Shown one piece after another: positions 36,349-45,213 of a stretch of DNA of 64,000 nt. The DNA lies in NCBI GenBank assembly GCA_937990185.1, contig CALKBI010000024.1, positions 96,956 to 160,955 on the forward strand, in the 5' to 3' direction. The notes under the pieces were generated by a model. The model was given only the letters and a program-made list of their open reading frames with translations. It did no database searches and had not been told where the DNA came from. Within the stretch, counting starts at the first letter, position 1. Each line of letters begins with the position of its first letter. Source of the DNA: an uncultured Neomegalonema sp. (GTDB lineage Bacteria > Pseudomonadota > Alphaproteobacteria > Rhodobacterales > Rhodobacteraceae). The position numbers and the translations under genes were made by a program.

Positions 36349-37548
36349 GTGGCTCAACCAAAATCATGTGCGATTGTCGGGGGAGGACCGGCGGGCCTCA
36401 TGGCGGCGGAGACGCTCGCGGATGCTGGTTGGAATGTGACGGTTTACGACCAGATGCCATCGTTCGGGCGCAAATTCCTTATGGCTGGCATTGGCGGGCT
36501 GAATCTCACGCACTCTGAAGCTCTTTCAGAGTTTAAGGGGCGTTATCGTGGGTCCGTAGAACTGCCGACAATGATCGACGCCTTTCTTCCTGAAGTGTTG
36601 CGCGAGTGGTGCGAAGCTCTTGGTGAAGAAACTTTTGTTGGCAGTTCGGGCCGTGTCTTCCCAAGATCGTTCAAAGCCTCGCCGCTTTTGCGCGCATGGT
36701 TGAGTCGATTGGCAGAGAAGGGTGTCTCGACCCGAACGCGGCATCGTTGGCTTGGTTGGCGGGGCGATGCGCTTGCGTTTGACACGCCGGAGGGTGAAGC
36801 CAGTACGACCCCCGATGCGGTGCTTCTCGCGATGGGCGGGGCAAGTTGGCCACGGCTTGGGTCTGACGGAAAGTGGCAGGAAATATTGGGCGCTGAAGGC
36901 GTGGCACTATCCCCGCTCCGCCCGACAAACTGCGGGTTCACGATTGGATGGCAAAAGCATGTAGGCAGTAAGTTTGCTGGAACGCCCTTGAAATCTTTGT
37001 CTTTTAGCTTTGGCAATGAAACGGTTTTAGGTGAAGCGGTTATCACCGAAACGGGTATCGAAGGCGGTGCAATCTATGCCTTGTCTGCGCCCTTACGAGA
37101 CGAGATTGAGCGTGTGGGCGAGGCCGTGTTGACGATTGATTTTAAACCAGCCCTTGACGGTTCTGAAATCGAAAACCGCCTTAACCGTAATCGCGCGGGC
37201 GATTCCTTATCAAATCGCCTTCGGAAGTTGGGCCTGTCCCGTGCAGCCATCGCCATTATGCGCGAGAGCCATCATCCCTTACCTGAAAGCGCGGGCCAGC
37301 TCGCGGCTGTTGTCAAAGCCACAAATGTTTCCTTGCGGGGCATCTATCCAATTGAGCGCGCGATTTCGACGGCAGGTGGTGTCAGTTCCGTATCCCTAGA
37401 TGGTAATCTTATGCTTAAGGCTCGTCCGAGTGTCTTTGTTGCCGGTGAGATGTTGGATTGGGAAGCCCCTACAGGGGGATATCTTCTGCAAGGATGCTTC
37501 GCCAGCGGTCACCGTGCCGCGCGTGGAGTATTGGATTACTTCGGGTAG
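36349..37548 (+). CDS. HI0933-type flavoprotein (TIGR03862 family)
   Basis: A 399-residue NAD(P)/FAD-dependent oxidoreductase of the BaiN/HI0933 group. The N-terminal FAD motif GGGPAGLMAAETLADAGW is followed by GRKFLMAGIGGLNLTHSE, the family hallmark. LLAMGGASWPRLGSDG and the C-terminal GEMLDWEAPTGGYLLQGCF / ASGHRAARG segment bind the FAD. The biochemical role of this family is poorly known. The GTG start at 36349 has GGAGTG upstream; the leader holds the Zur-type palindrome, so this gene may be part of the zinc response. Confidence 0.87.
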   Translation: MAQPKSCAIVGGGPAGLMAAETLADAGWNVTVYDQMPSFGRKFLMAGIGGLNLTHSEALSEFKGRYRGSVELPTMIDAFLPEVLREWCEALGEETFVGSSGRVFPRSFKASPLLRAWLSRLAEKGVSTRTRHRWLGWRGDALAFDTPEGEASTTPDAVLLAMGGASWPRLGSDGKWQEILGAEGVALSPLRPTNCGFTIGWQKHVGSKFAGTPLKSLSFSFGNETVLGEAVITETGIEGGAIYALSAPLRDEIERVGEAVLTIDFKPALDGSEIENRLNRNRAGDSLSNRLRKLGLSRAAIAIMRESHHPLPESAGQLAAVVKATNVSLRGIYPIERAISTAGGVSSVSLDGNLMLKARPSVFVAGEMLDWEAPTGGYLLQGCFASGHRAARGVLDYFG

Positions 37549-37599
37549 AGCGGCTTTTGGACGGCGTAATCACTCCCTATAAAAGACTTTCGTCACGAG

Positions 37600-37944
37600 A
37601 TGAGCCATGTAGCCTTTGGCATCATACTGCATCGACCTTGGAAAGAAATCGCATTGACCTTATTGCATGTCATTCTCGCAATTGCCGCTGCTGTCATTGT
37701 CTTTGCGCTGAGGCGCCGTTTCGGCGGTTCAAAAATCCACGAGGTCGATCATCGTCAAGATCGTCCAAGCCTCGAAATTGTTGGTGACGATCTTGAACAG
37801 CGCACTGTTAACGCGCTCCATAAAGCCGGAAAAATCAGTGCGATAAAAGATTTACGCGAAGCAACTGGGTGGAGCCTGAAAGAAGCGAAAGATTATGTCG
37901 ATGAATTGGAGCGGAAATATCCGCTCCCAAAAGATCTGAATTAA
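37600..37944 (+). CDS. membrane-anchored protein with L7/L12 C-terminal-like domain
   Basis: A 114-residue protein: a short N-terminus, one membrane helix (LLHVILAIAAAVIVFAL), a basic stop-transfer RRR, a charged linker, and a C-terminal domain HKAGKISAIKDLREATGWS followed by LKEAKDYVDELE. This last part closely imitates the helix-turn-helix face of ribosomal L7/L12 (the segment that contacts translation factors), where K-I-x-V-I-K-x-V-R and GL-KEAK are conserved. The function is unknown; such domains in membrane proteins may recruit partners. The start is uncertain: ATG 37600 lacks a clear ribosome binding site, and TTG 37654 with GGAAAG upstream would begin at the membrane helix. It overlaps the GST gene tail-to-tail. 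Confidence 0.65.
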   Translation: MSHVAFGIILHRPWKEIALTLLHVILAIAAAVIVFALRRRFGGSKIHEVDHRQDRPSLEIVGDDLEQRTVNALHKAGKISAIKDLREATGWSLKEAKDYVDELERKYPLPKDLN

Positions 37945-38882
37945 ATATCGACCCTATATCCCGCACGAGGGAAATGGACATGCACAGTTCCAATGTCTTC
38001 CTCCGAGCGCCGAATTGTCACGGTATCGACCGTGGCGCTCACAATCGTACCGTCAACAGGTTGCTCACCGCCGTCGAGGTCAGGTGAAACTGTCACGTTC
38101 ATGCCGGAGGTGAGGCCCTGAGGATCATGAGGATCAGTTGCCTCTGACGTCATTGGTTCGCAAGCTTTGGCGCGTGCGATTGCCTCCTCTGCGGTCATTT
38201 CGGACATGGTTCCATGGCCGATTTCAACGATATTGGCTTCCCATCTTTCGACCTCAGTAAATTCGGACAAAAAAGCGGGGCCACGGTCCCATCGTCCTCT
38301 GATAAACCAGATCGCGTGATAAAACTGGGCATCAATCGCGGCGGGCGCATCGCCGGAGATGAACGCGCGGCCATCTTTCAGTTGATCATCGAGCCAGTGC
38401 AAAGCTGCACGCATTTGTGCCGCGAGGTGGGGCAATGTGCTGTTCGCTTCTTTCAGGCCCTTCGCCCAATCCGGTCCTAGGTATAGGCGGCCTCTATCTT
38501 CCGCGAAGTCTTGAGGGAGACCGTCACCTGCCGATCCAAGGACAATTTTTACACTGAGGTCGAATAATGCGCCATCAGTCCAGCGACTCAAAGACCAGAG
38601 CAAGCCGGTATCTTTTGTCGGAAAGAAAGAGGGCGATGGATGACGGCGTTCCAACTCGCGAATAATGCACTGGGTATCGCAATAGATATCTGCGCCAATC
38701 TGCATGACTGGCGTACGGCGATATCCGCCCGTTAGCATTGTCAGCATGGGTTTTGGTGGAATACGCGGGATTTCCACTGAGCGCCAAGCGAGTTGTTTGA
38801 TCCCCAACGCAACACGGGCTTTTTCCGCGACGGGCGATTGGGGGTAGTTATGGAGGATAATTTCTGATGGCGAATTGGTCAC
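37941..38882 (-). CDS. glutathione S-transferase family protein with C-terminal extension
   Basis: The N-terminal thioredoxin-fold half begins SEIILHNYPQSPVAEKARV, where the first-helix Ser/Tyr region would bind glutathione; DTQCIIRELERRHP is the conserved GSH-contact segment. The helical half includes FISGDAPAAIDAQFYHAIW. After the usual end at about residue 245, some 60 extra residues (GMNVTVSPDLDGGEQPVDG onward) look beta-rich and are not part of standard GSTs. The GTG start 38882 has GGAG upstream and the family-like N-terminus; an ATG at 38951 would add 23 residues. Length is 313 residues. Substrate unknown. Confidence 0.8.
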   Translation of the reverse strand: MTNSPSEIILHNYPQSPVAEKARVALGIKQLAWRSVEIPRIPPKPMLTMLTGGYRRTPVMQIGADIYCDTQCIIRELERRHPSPSFFPTKDTGLLWSLSRWTDGALFDLSVKIVLGSAGDGLPQDFAEDRGRLYLGPDWAKGLKEANSTLPHLAAQMRAALHWLDDQLKDGRAFISGDAPAAIDAQFYHAIWFIRGRWDRGPAFLSEFTEVERWEANIVEIGHGTMSEMTAEEAIARAKACEPMTSEATDPHDPQGLTSGMNVTVSPDLDGGEQPVDGTIVSATVDTVTIRRSEEDIGTVHVHFPRAGYRVDI

Positions 38883-39062
38883 GCGGGGAACTCCGGTTTT
38901 TGTGCAGGCTTTGCTATATGCCTTGATGTAATCTTGAGAATGTAGGGGCAAGGATAAAGCGCATCCCCATTAGGATTGACCCTTGACGTTCTCGATTGAG
39001 GCCCTTCAGATAGGGTATCATTCAATTTGAGGGACCAGATTTAGGTCCGGGGCGTCTTATTT

Positions 39063-39836
39063 GTGACAGTCGTATCCGCCGAAAACCTTTCGCTGACATT
39101 CGAAACCAATGACGGCCCTGTTCACGCGCTGTCGGATGTCGATTTAACCATCGAAAAAGGTGAATTCGTTTCCTTCATTGGACCGAGCGGGTGCGGTAAG
39201 ACAACATTTCTGCGCGTTATCGCTGACCTAGAAAAGCCGACAGGCGGAGACATTACCGTTAACGGAGTTTCACCGGAGCAAGCGCGGCTCGACCGTTCCT
39301 ATGGCTATGTTTTCCAGGCTGCAGGGCTTTATCCGTGGCGGAGTATTGCCAAAAATATTGCATTGCCTCTGGAGATTATGGGTATTCCTAAGCGTGAGCG
39401 CCAAGAGCGCATCGAACGTGTGCTGGAGTTGGTTGATCTCAAGGGGTTTGGTAAAAAATTTCCTTGGCAATTGTCTGGTGGAATGCAGCAACGGGCTTCG
39501 ATTGCCCGCGCGTTGGCCTTTGATGCCGATCTATTGCTTATGGATGAGCCATTCGGTGCGTTGGATGAGATTGTGCGTGATCACTTGAACGAGCAACTGC
39601 TCAAGCTCTGGGATCGCACGGATAAAACGATCTGTTTTGTGACGCATTCGATTCCCGAGGCGGTCTATCTTTCAACGAAGATCGTTGTCATGTCACCGCG
39701 CCCCGGACGCGTAACCGATGTGATCGAGACGACCTTACCGAAAGAACGCCCGCTCGATATTCGGGAGAGCCAAGAGTTTCTCGATATTGCCCACCGGGTT
39801 CGCGAAGGTTTGCGGGCAGGGCACAGCTATGATTGA
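39063..39836 (+). CDS. ABC transporter ATPase (nitrate/sulfonate/taurine type)
   Basis: A 257-residue ATP-binding subunit of the SsuB/TauB/NrtD family: Walker A GPSGCGKTT at 40-48, signature LSGGMQQRASIARAL, Walker B LLLMDEPFGALDE, and the typical SIPEAVYLSTKIVVMSPRPGR. Such ATPases energise uptake of small nitrogen or sulfur organics or of pyrimidine/thiamine precursors. Oddly, no permease or binding-protein gene is adjacent. A weak inverted repeat GGACC/GGTCC (39032-39048) lies in the leader. The following RAM protein and ThDP enzyme run in the same direction and may be co-transcribed. Confidence 0.9.
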   Translation: MTVVSAENLSLTFETNDGPVHALSDVDLTIEKGEFVSFIGPSGCGKTTFLRVIADLEKPTGGDITVNGVSPEQARLDRSYGYVFQAAGLYPWRSIAKNIALPLEIMGIPKRERQERIERVLELVDLKGFGKKFPWQLSGGMQQRASIARALAFDADLLLMDEPFGALDEIVRDHLNEQLLKLWDRTDKTICFVTHSIPEAVYLSTKIVVMSPRPGRVTDVIETTLPKERPLDIRESQEFLDIAHRVREGLRAGHSYD

Positions 39837-39867
39837 TCCTGACCTTAGGACGTGAGACAACATCTTC

Positions 39868-40104
39868 ATGCAATGCTTTTTTGTGAATATAAAATGCGAG
39901 TTGGGCCGTGCCTATGAGGTCGCTGCCGCTATCGCAGATGCTGAAATCGCATCTGAAGTCCACTCAACCAGTGGCGATTGGGACTTGATTGCCAAGTGTT
40001 ACGTCGAGGACGGTGTTGATATCGGACATTTCGTGAATGAAAAAATTCATGCGATTTCCGGCATCCGCGATACTTATACAATCCTGACTTTCAGAGCGTT
40101 TTAA
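39868..40104 (+). CDS. stand-alone Lrp/AsnC ligand-binding (RAM) domain protein
   Basis: A 78-residue protein consisting only of the alpha/beta RAM domain found at the C-terminus of Lrp/AsnC regulators; no helix-turn-helix is present. The pattern AYEVAAAIADAEIASEVHSTSGDWDLIAKC and ISGIRDTYTILTF is typical. Such domains bind amino acids and form oligomers; stand-alone versions may sense a ligand or tune a neighbouring enzyme or regulator. It ends 3 bases before the ThDP enzyme gene, so the two are almost certainly co-translated. The ATG has no clear ribosome binding site. Confidence 0.8.
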   Translation: MQCFFVNIKCELGRAYEVAAAIADAEIASEVHSTSGDWDLIAKCYVEDGVDIGHFVNEKIHAISGIRDTYTILTFRAF

Positions 40105-40107
40105 GGT

Positions 40108-41685
40108 ATGAATCTTGGCGAGTATCTGATTGCTTTGCTCGAGCAATATGAAGTCGATGCGATTTTCGGTATTCCCGGTGTGCATACCGCGGAGATGTAT
40201 CGTGGACTAGCGACCTCTAGCATCCGCCACATTACTCCCCGGCATGAACAAGGGGCCGGATTCATGGCTGACGGTTATGCGCGAGTGACGGGTAAGCCCG
40301 GTGTTTGCCTCGTTATTACGGGACCGGGGTTGTCGAATATCGCAACCGCGATGCTGCAAGCCAAAGCGGATTCGATCCCGATGTTGGTGATTTCCGGAGT
40401 CAACGCGCGCGGCGAGATGGGATCGGGTAAAGGCCATCTTCACGAAATGCCGGACCAGCGTAGTTTTGCGAAACAATGCTCTGTTTTTTCGCGCACCATT
40501 CTCAAACCGGAAGATTTGCTCGATGCAGTTGCGCGTGCTTTCGCAGTTTTTGAGAGTGCGCGCCCGGGGCCGGTTCATATTGAAATTCCGCTTGATCTGA
40601 TGGGAGCGGCAACAGATGGGCTTCCCGTTCCTGCGCGCGCTCCCTCTATTGCGCGTCCAGTGCCCGCGTCACTCGATGAGGCGGTTACAGCGATTAATGG
40701 AGCCAAATCGCCGGTGATGTTATTGGGCGGGGGTGCAAAGCTGGGGGCGCAAGCTGCACTTGAATTGGCCGAGCGTCTTGATTGCCCGATTGTTACGACG
40801 ATGAGCGCGCGTGCGATGATCCCTCATAGTCATTCACTGCATGTCGCGGCATCGCCCGGATTTGCGCCGGTTGCTGCTCTGATTGAGAATTCTGATTTGG
40901 CGCTGGCTTTCGGGACCGAGATGGGGCCGACGGATTATCTCGATTACGAGACTGGGCTAGTGACCACGCCGAAAAGGATGCTGCGGGTTGATGTTGACGC
41001 TGAACAGTTAGCGCGAGGGCCACGAGCAGATATTGCTGTTCTGGGCGATGCGGCGTCGGTCATGGCTGATCTTTGTGAACGGGTGGATGGGTCGGCGCGC
41101 GATGGCGCTGCTCGAACGAAACAGACACGCGATGCCGTGCGTGCGGCTCTGCCGGATAGCTATACCGAGATGCTGCATACGCTTGGCGCTATCCGCGAAG
41201 CTGTCCCAACCGCGATGATGGTGGGCGACTCAACGCAGCTCACCTATGCTGGTAACCTTGCATTTGAGCCGGGGAATGAAGGCGCATGGTTTAATTCGTC
41301 GAGCGGTTTTGGAACGCTCGGTTATGGCTTGCCTGCCGCCATTGGTGCGAAGCTCGGCGATCCTTCGCGGCCCTCCATTGTGCTGATTGGTGATGGCGGG
41401 ATTCAGTTCACTTTGGGTGAATTGGGAACCGCGATGGACGAGGGGCTACCGATCGTAGTGATCGTCTGGAATAACAATGGGTATGGCGAAATCCGCAGCT
41501 TTATGGAGAACCGCCAAATCAAACCGGAAGGCGTGAACCTGACCCCGCCAGACTTCACGCTGATCGGGCGGGCTTACGGGTATGAGACTGTCGCATTAAG
41601 CGGTGCAGATGCTTTGCCGGATGCGGTGGCGCACGCCGTTGCAGAAAACAAACCGACCCTCATTGAGGTGTGCGGGGTGGCGTGA
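40108..41685 (+). CDS. ThDP-dependent decarboxylase, AruI/IlvB type
   Basis: A 525-residue enzyme of the acetolactate synthase superfamily. It starts LGEYLIALLEQYEVDAIFGIPG; the cofactor-activating Glu is in RHEQGAGFMADGYAR; the ThDP/Mg motif runs from IGDGGIQFT to VIVWNNNGYGE. The N-terminal FGIPGVHT...EMYRGL pattern is that of proteins annotated as 5-guanidino-2-oxopentanoate decarboxylase (arginine transaminase pathway) rather than of true acetolactate synthases. It follows the RAM-domain gene by 3 bases. The substrate is probably a 2-oxo acid derived from an amino acid; I cannot decide which. Confidence 0.85.
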   Translation: MNLGEYLIALLEQYEVDAIFGIPGVHTAEMYRGLATSSIRHITPRHEQGAGFMADGYARVTGKPGVCLVITGPGLSNIATAMLQAKADSIPMLVISGVNARGEMGSGKGHLHEMPDQRSFAKQCSVFSRTILKPEDLLDAVARAFAVFESARPGPVHIEIPLDLMGAATDGLPVPARAPSIARPVPASLDEAVTAINGAKSPVMLLGGGAKLGAQAALELAERLDCPIVTTMSARAMIPHSHSLHVAASPGFAPVAALIENSDLALAFGTEMGPTDYLDYETGLVTTPKRMLRVDVDAEQLARGPRADIAVLGDAASVMADLCERVDGSARDGAARTKQTRDAVRAALPDSYTEMLHTLGAIREAVPTAMMVGDSTQLTYAGNLAFEPGNEGAWFNSSSGFGTLGYGLPAAIGAKLGDPSRPSIVLIGDGGIQFTLGELGTAMDEGLPIVVIVWNNNGYGEIRSFMENRQIKPEGVNLTPPDFTLIGRAYGYETVALSGADALPDAVAHAVAENKPTLIEVCGVA

Positions 41686-41697
41686 GCAGACACCTCA

Positions 41698-42384
41698 TTA
41701 ATACGCATTATCAATCTTGAAATTATAAAGCTGGCGCGCGCTGCCATAGCGTTTGAAATCGGCGACGTTTGCATCAATCCCTGCTCGTGATAGCAGGTCA
41801 GCTAGTTGTTCACGGTGTTCATCGCGCATTTCTTTTTCGATGCAATCCGCGCCGAGGCTTGCGACGGAGCCGCGGACGTAAAGGCGCGCTTCGTAAATTG
41901 AGTCTCCGAGCGCTTCGCCCGCATCTCCACAAACAACCAAAGCTCCTGCTTGGGCCATGAATGCGCTCATATGTCCGACCGAACCGCCGACGACAATCTC
42001 TGCACCTTTGAGAGAAATGCCACATCGTGCGGAGGCATCCCCCTCGATCACAAGCAAGCCGCCATGCGCCGTTGCGCCTGCGGATTGGCTGACATTGCCT
42101 TTCACCCGGACCGTGCCGCTCATCATGTTTTCGGCAAGTCCCGTTGAGGCATTGCCCTCAATCGTAACGCTGGCATGTTTGTTCATGCCCGCACAGTAAT
42201 ACCCCGCATGGCCTTTGATCGTGACGTCTACAGGGGCATCCAATCCACAAGCGAGTGCATGAGCGCCGCCGGAATTGAGAACCTGAAACGACCCATCATC
42301 CGCCGCTTTCAGCGCGCGGTTAACATCGCGAACGGAGGAGGTGGCGACATCAAGCGTCGTGTTGCGCAGCAAGGTATCGCTCAT
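41698..42384 (-). CDS. glxC: GXGXG-domain protein, GlxC-like
   Basis: A 228-residue right-handed beta-helix domain matching the C-terminal part of glutamate synthase alpha subunit and FwdC: repeated turns such as GHAGYYCAGMNKHASV, GNASTGLAENMMSGTV and GDASARCGISLKGAE. It ends in a helical tail (REQLADLLSRAGIDANV). In GlxBCD and N-methylglutamate synthase this subunit bridges the amidotransferase and the FMN subunit. ATG 42384 overlaps the glxB stop (ATGA). No FMN subunit is present in the window. Confidence 0.83.
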   Translation of the reverse strand: MSDTLLRNTTLDVATSSVRDVNRALKAADDGSFQVLNSGGAHALACGLDAPVDVTIKGHAGYYCAGMNKHASVTIEGNASTGLAENMMSGTVRVKGNVSQSAGATAHGGLLVIEGDASARCGISLKGAEIVVGGSVGHMSAFMAQAGALVVCGDAGEALGDSIYEARLYVRGSVASLGADCIEKEMRDEHREQLADLLSRAGIDANVADFKRYGSARQLYNFKIDNAY

Positions 42385-43292
42385 GCCGCTTGTCCTTTTA
42401 CCGCATGGCTCCATGAGTAAATCTTAGCGGGTTCCGGCTCGTAAATCTTTGCATTCTCGACACCTGGAAGAGGGGCAATCGCGCGAAATTCGCTTGCCAT
42501 GGCTACCCAGTCGTCGGTCTCGGCAATCACAGCAGGCTTACAGGCAATCGGATCACGCAATACGGCGAACCCATTCTCGGTTCCGATTGCAAAGGTATAA
42601 AATCCGTCGAGATCGCGCAGCGCGGATTCTAATGCTTGGTTCAGAGTGTCACCCTCGGACATGCGCCATGCGAGATACGCTGCGGCGACTTCAGAGTCGT
42701 TCTCGGTCTGAAATTGCTCGCCATGGGTCATCAGCATTTCGCGCAGATTGTTATGGTTCGAGAGTGACCCGTTATGGACGAGGCATGTGTCTGCGCCAGT
42801 GGAAAACGGGTGCGACCCCGCCGTTGTGATCGCGCTTTCGGTGGCCATGCGTGTATGAGCAATCGCATGGGTTCCGGTGCGCTCTGCCAGGCCGAAATCT
42901 TTGGCAACACGGTCGGGATCGCCGACGCCTTTGAAGACTTCGATGTTTTTGCCCAAAGACAGCACAGTCACGTCAGGTGCGTTGTCGATAATCCAACCAC
43001 GAACGGCGCGGCCATCAGCGTTTGTGCGGATGATTGCGTGATCGTGGAGTGTTTCGAATTCCATCTCTGCCGATAATTCCGCGATAAGTTGATCCTTCAT
43101 CGCGGCCCAATCGGTCTCGCCGGATTTGGAAAGCAGCACCAATTTTGCCCGATCATCACCGCCGCCATAGATCGCAAAACCGGCTGAGTCCGGCCCTCGA
43201 TCGCACATCTCATGCAGCATGAGTGCGGTTAGGCGGCCAAGATCTGGCTCCAGCGCTTTGTTTTTTAAAAATAACCCGACAATGCCGCACAT
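42381..43292 (-). CDS. glxB: class II glutamine amidotransferase, GlxB-like
   Basis: A 303-residue Ntn amidotransferase. The start ATG 43292 (GGAGG upstream) gives MCGIVGLFLKN, with the nucleophile Cys2 after Met removal; the longer frame would bury it. HTRMATESAITTAGSHPF is the Arg/Gly-rich glutamine-binding stretch, and LVHNGSLSNHNNLREML follows it. These match the separate amidotransferase subunit of GlxBCD/MgsABC systems, which releases ammonia for a glutamate-synthase-like partner. Translationally coupled to glxC. Confidence 0.87.
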   Translation of the reverse strand: MCGIVGLFLKNKALEPDLGRLTALMLHEMCDRGPDSAGFAIYGGGDDRAKLVLLSKSGETDWAAMKDQLIAELSAEMEFETLHDHAIIRTNADGRAVRGWIIDNAPDVTVLSLGKNIEVFKGVGDPDRVAKDFGLAERTGTHAIAHTRMATESAITTAGSHPFSTGADTCLVHNGSLSNHNNLREMLMTHGEQFQTENDSEVAAAYLAWRMSEGDTLNQALESALRDLDGFYTFAIGTENGFAVLRDPIACKPAVIAETDDWVAMASEFRAIAPLPGVENAKIYEPEPAKIYSWSHAVKGQAA

Positions 43293-43434
43293 AAAGCGCC
43301 TCCATTCTATACTTATGACGCTAGAGCACGCTGCCCCGCAAGAAAAGTGCGAAAACGACATCTTTTGACGTTCTTGGCGGCTTGCGGGGTTTGAAAATCT
43401 CGCGCAGCTTTTCAGGAATGATTCAGAGGGCTTT

Positions 43435-44109
43435 ATGACTTTTTCACTTGTAGCACGCTGTGCTGAAACTGGAATGTTTGGAGTTGCAGTCTCGTCTTCT
43501 TCGCCATGTGTTGCTGCGCGCTGTGCTTACGCGCGCGCTGGGGTGGGGGCTGTGGCGAGTCAGAACGTGACGGACCCGACGCTTGGACCGCGCGGTCTAG
43601 ATCTTATGGAATTGGGAGCGGGGGCTTCGGAGGCCGTTTCTATACTGCGCGCAACGGGAACTTTCCCGGAATATCGCCAAGTTTTGATGGTTGATAAAAC
43701 CGGCGCTACAGCCATCGGGTCCGGTGATCAAATTTTAGGGACATGGGCACAGGCAACGGCGCAGGATGTGGCGGCTGCGGGTAATTTGCTTGCCAATTCC
43801 GATGTGCCGCAAGCAATGGTCGATGCTTTTTTGCGCTCGAATGGTCATATCGGGGATCGATTGATCACTGCTATGCACGCTGCCCTGGCTGCCGGAGGAG
43901 AAGCTGGTCCGGTTCATTCGGCGGGGATGCGGCTGGTTGATAAAGTGTCTTGGCCGGTTGCGGACATACGGGTGGATTGGTCTGAAGACTGTCCAATCAA
44001 GGCTTTATCCGATGTCTGGGATGTCTATAAGCCACAGCTTTCAGATTACGTAACCCGCGCTCTCAACCCTGAATCCGCGCCTAGTTATGGTGTGCCGGGG
44101 GACGACTGA
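43435..44109 (+). CDS. DUF1028 protein, Ntn-hydrolase-like
   Basis: A 224-residue DUF1028 protein. It starts MTFSLVARC with Thr2 in the position of the Ntn nucleophile, and continues GVAVSSSSPCVAARCAYARA, GAVASQNVTDPTLGPRGL and AGGEAGPVHSAGMRLV, all hallmarks of the family. Members are predicted autoprocessing amidohydrolases and often accompany amino-acid catabolic genes. GAGGG precedes the ATG. Its TGA overlaps the ATG of the Rieske oxygenase gene (TGATG). Confidence 0.88.
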   Translation: MTFSLVARCAETGMFGVAVSSSSPCVAARCAYARAGVGAVASQNVTDPTLGPRGLDLMELGAGASEAVSILRATGTFPEYRQVLMVDKTGATAIGSGDQILGTWAQATAQDVAAAGNLLANSDVPQAMVDAFLRSNGHIGDRLITAMHAALAAGGEAGPVHSAGMRLVDKVSWPVADIRVDWSEDCPIKALSDVWDVYKPQLSDYVTRALNPESAPSYGVPGDD

Positions 44110-45206
44110 TGCAGCTGCTTGATACAATCCGCGAAACTGCAGCATTACCGCAGGAAAAAGCACTGAGTTTGCCGGGGCAGGCTTATTCGGACGACGCGCT
44201 TTTTGCGCATGAGTGCCAGACCATGCTGAAACAAGGATGGCACTGCCTGGGTCGGTGTGACGAGGTGGCGTCTGCGGGGGATTTCTTTACTGCTGATTTG
44301 CTTGGCGAGCCGCTGCTTGTTGTGCGCGGCGATGACGATGTGATCCGGGTGTTGTCAAACCTATGCCGCCACCGTGCCATGCCTCTGGCTGAGGGAAGCG
44401 GGAACGCGGATAAGTTCATCTGTTCCTATCATGCGTGGAGCTATTCGAGAGACGGTGCGCTGCGTAATGCTGCACGGATGAAAAACACTGCTCTGGATAT
44501 GAAATCTTGTCGCTTGCCCGAATATCGCAGCGAAGAATGGCGGGGATTTATTTATGTGTCCCTAGACGATGATGCGCCGCCGCTTGCTCCAACATTGGCG
44601 GGATTAGAAGGCATCGTTGCACCGTATCACGTCGAGGATTTTCAGATTGTCCATAGCGCCGAGGAAGTTTGGCACTGTAATTGGAAATGTCTCGTTGAGA
44701 ATTTTATGGAAGGGTATCACCTGTCGGTCGTTCACCCTGTTACCTTGCACGGGTATACACCTACGGCATTGTCGCGGAAATTCGAAGGTGGTGAAGGTTT
44801 TACCGGATACCATGCGAATTATCCGCAATCGACGCCGCCGCGCGGTACGGGGCATCCTGCGTTGACGACAGAGCAACGCCATCGGTCATCGTTATTTTGC
44901 GTTTATCCGTGTCAGGTGGTCAGTCAAGCCGCAAATCTATTGGTTTCTCTATCTCTGCAACCCTTATCGCCAAGCTCGGTTCGCGTGAGGTGGACCCTCT
45001 CGGTGTGGGAAGACGAGCTTGATACGGCTACCATCGCGCAACGGGTCGCGCTGTGGGAAGAGGTCAACCGCGAAGACCGCGAAAAGCTGGAACGCTTACA
45101 GCCGGGGTTGGCTTCCAGCCGTGCGGATGCCGGACCTTTGGCTCCCGCAGATTACGAAGGAACGATCCATGATTTTCACGGATATTTAGCGCGTAGCTTA
45201 GGATAG
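44109..45206 (+). CDS. Rieske non-heme iron oxygenase, alpha subunit
   Basis: A 365-residue terminal oxygenase. The Rieske centre ligands are C86-R-H88 and C105-S-Y-H108. The mononuclear iron site is in ENFMEGYHLSVVH, with His204 and His209, and a carboxylate must follow further on. This architecture is shared by ring-hydroxylating dioxygenases and by demethylating/monooxygenating enzymes acting on betaines and other quaternary amines. No beta subunit or ferredoxin reductase is nearby, so an alpha-only enzyme with a distant reductase is likely. Coupling to DUF1028 and closeness to glxBC favour an N-containing substrate, but that is inference. Confidence 0.85.
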   Translation: MQLLDTIRETAALPQEKALSLPGQAYSDDALFAHECQTMLKQGWHCLGRCDEVASAGDFFTADLLGEPLLVVRGDDDVIRVLSNLCRHRAMPLAEGSGNADKFICSYHAWSYSRDGALRNAARMKNTALDMKSCRLPEYRSEEWRGFIYVSLDDDAPPLAPTLAGLEGIVAPYHVEDFQIVHSAEEVWHCNWKCLVENFMEGYHLSVVHPVTLHGYTPTALSRKFEGGEGFTGYHANYPQSTPPRGTGHPALTTEQRHRSSLFCVYPCQVVSQAANLLVSLSLQPLSPSSVRVRWTLSVWEDELDTATIAQRVALWEEVNREDREKLERLQPGLASSRADAGPLAPADYEGTIHDFHGYLARSLG

Positions 45207-45213
45207 GCTTTCG

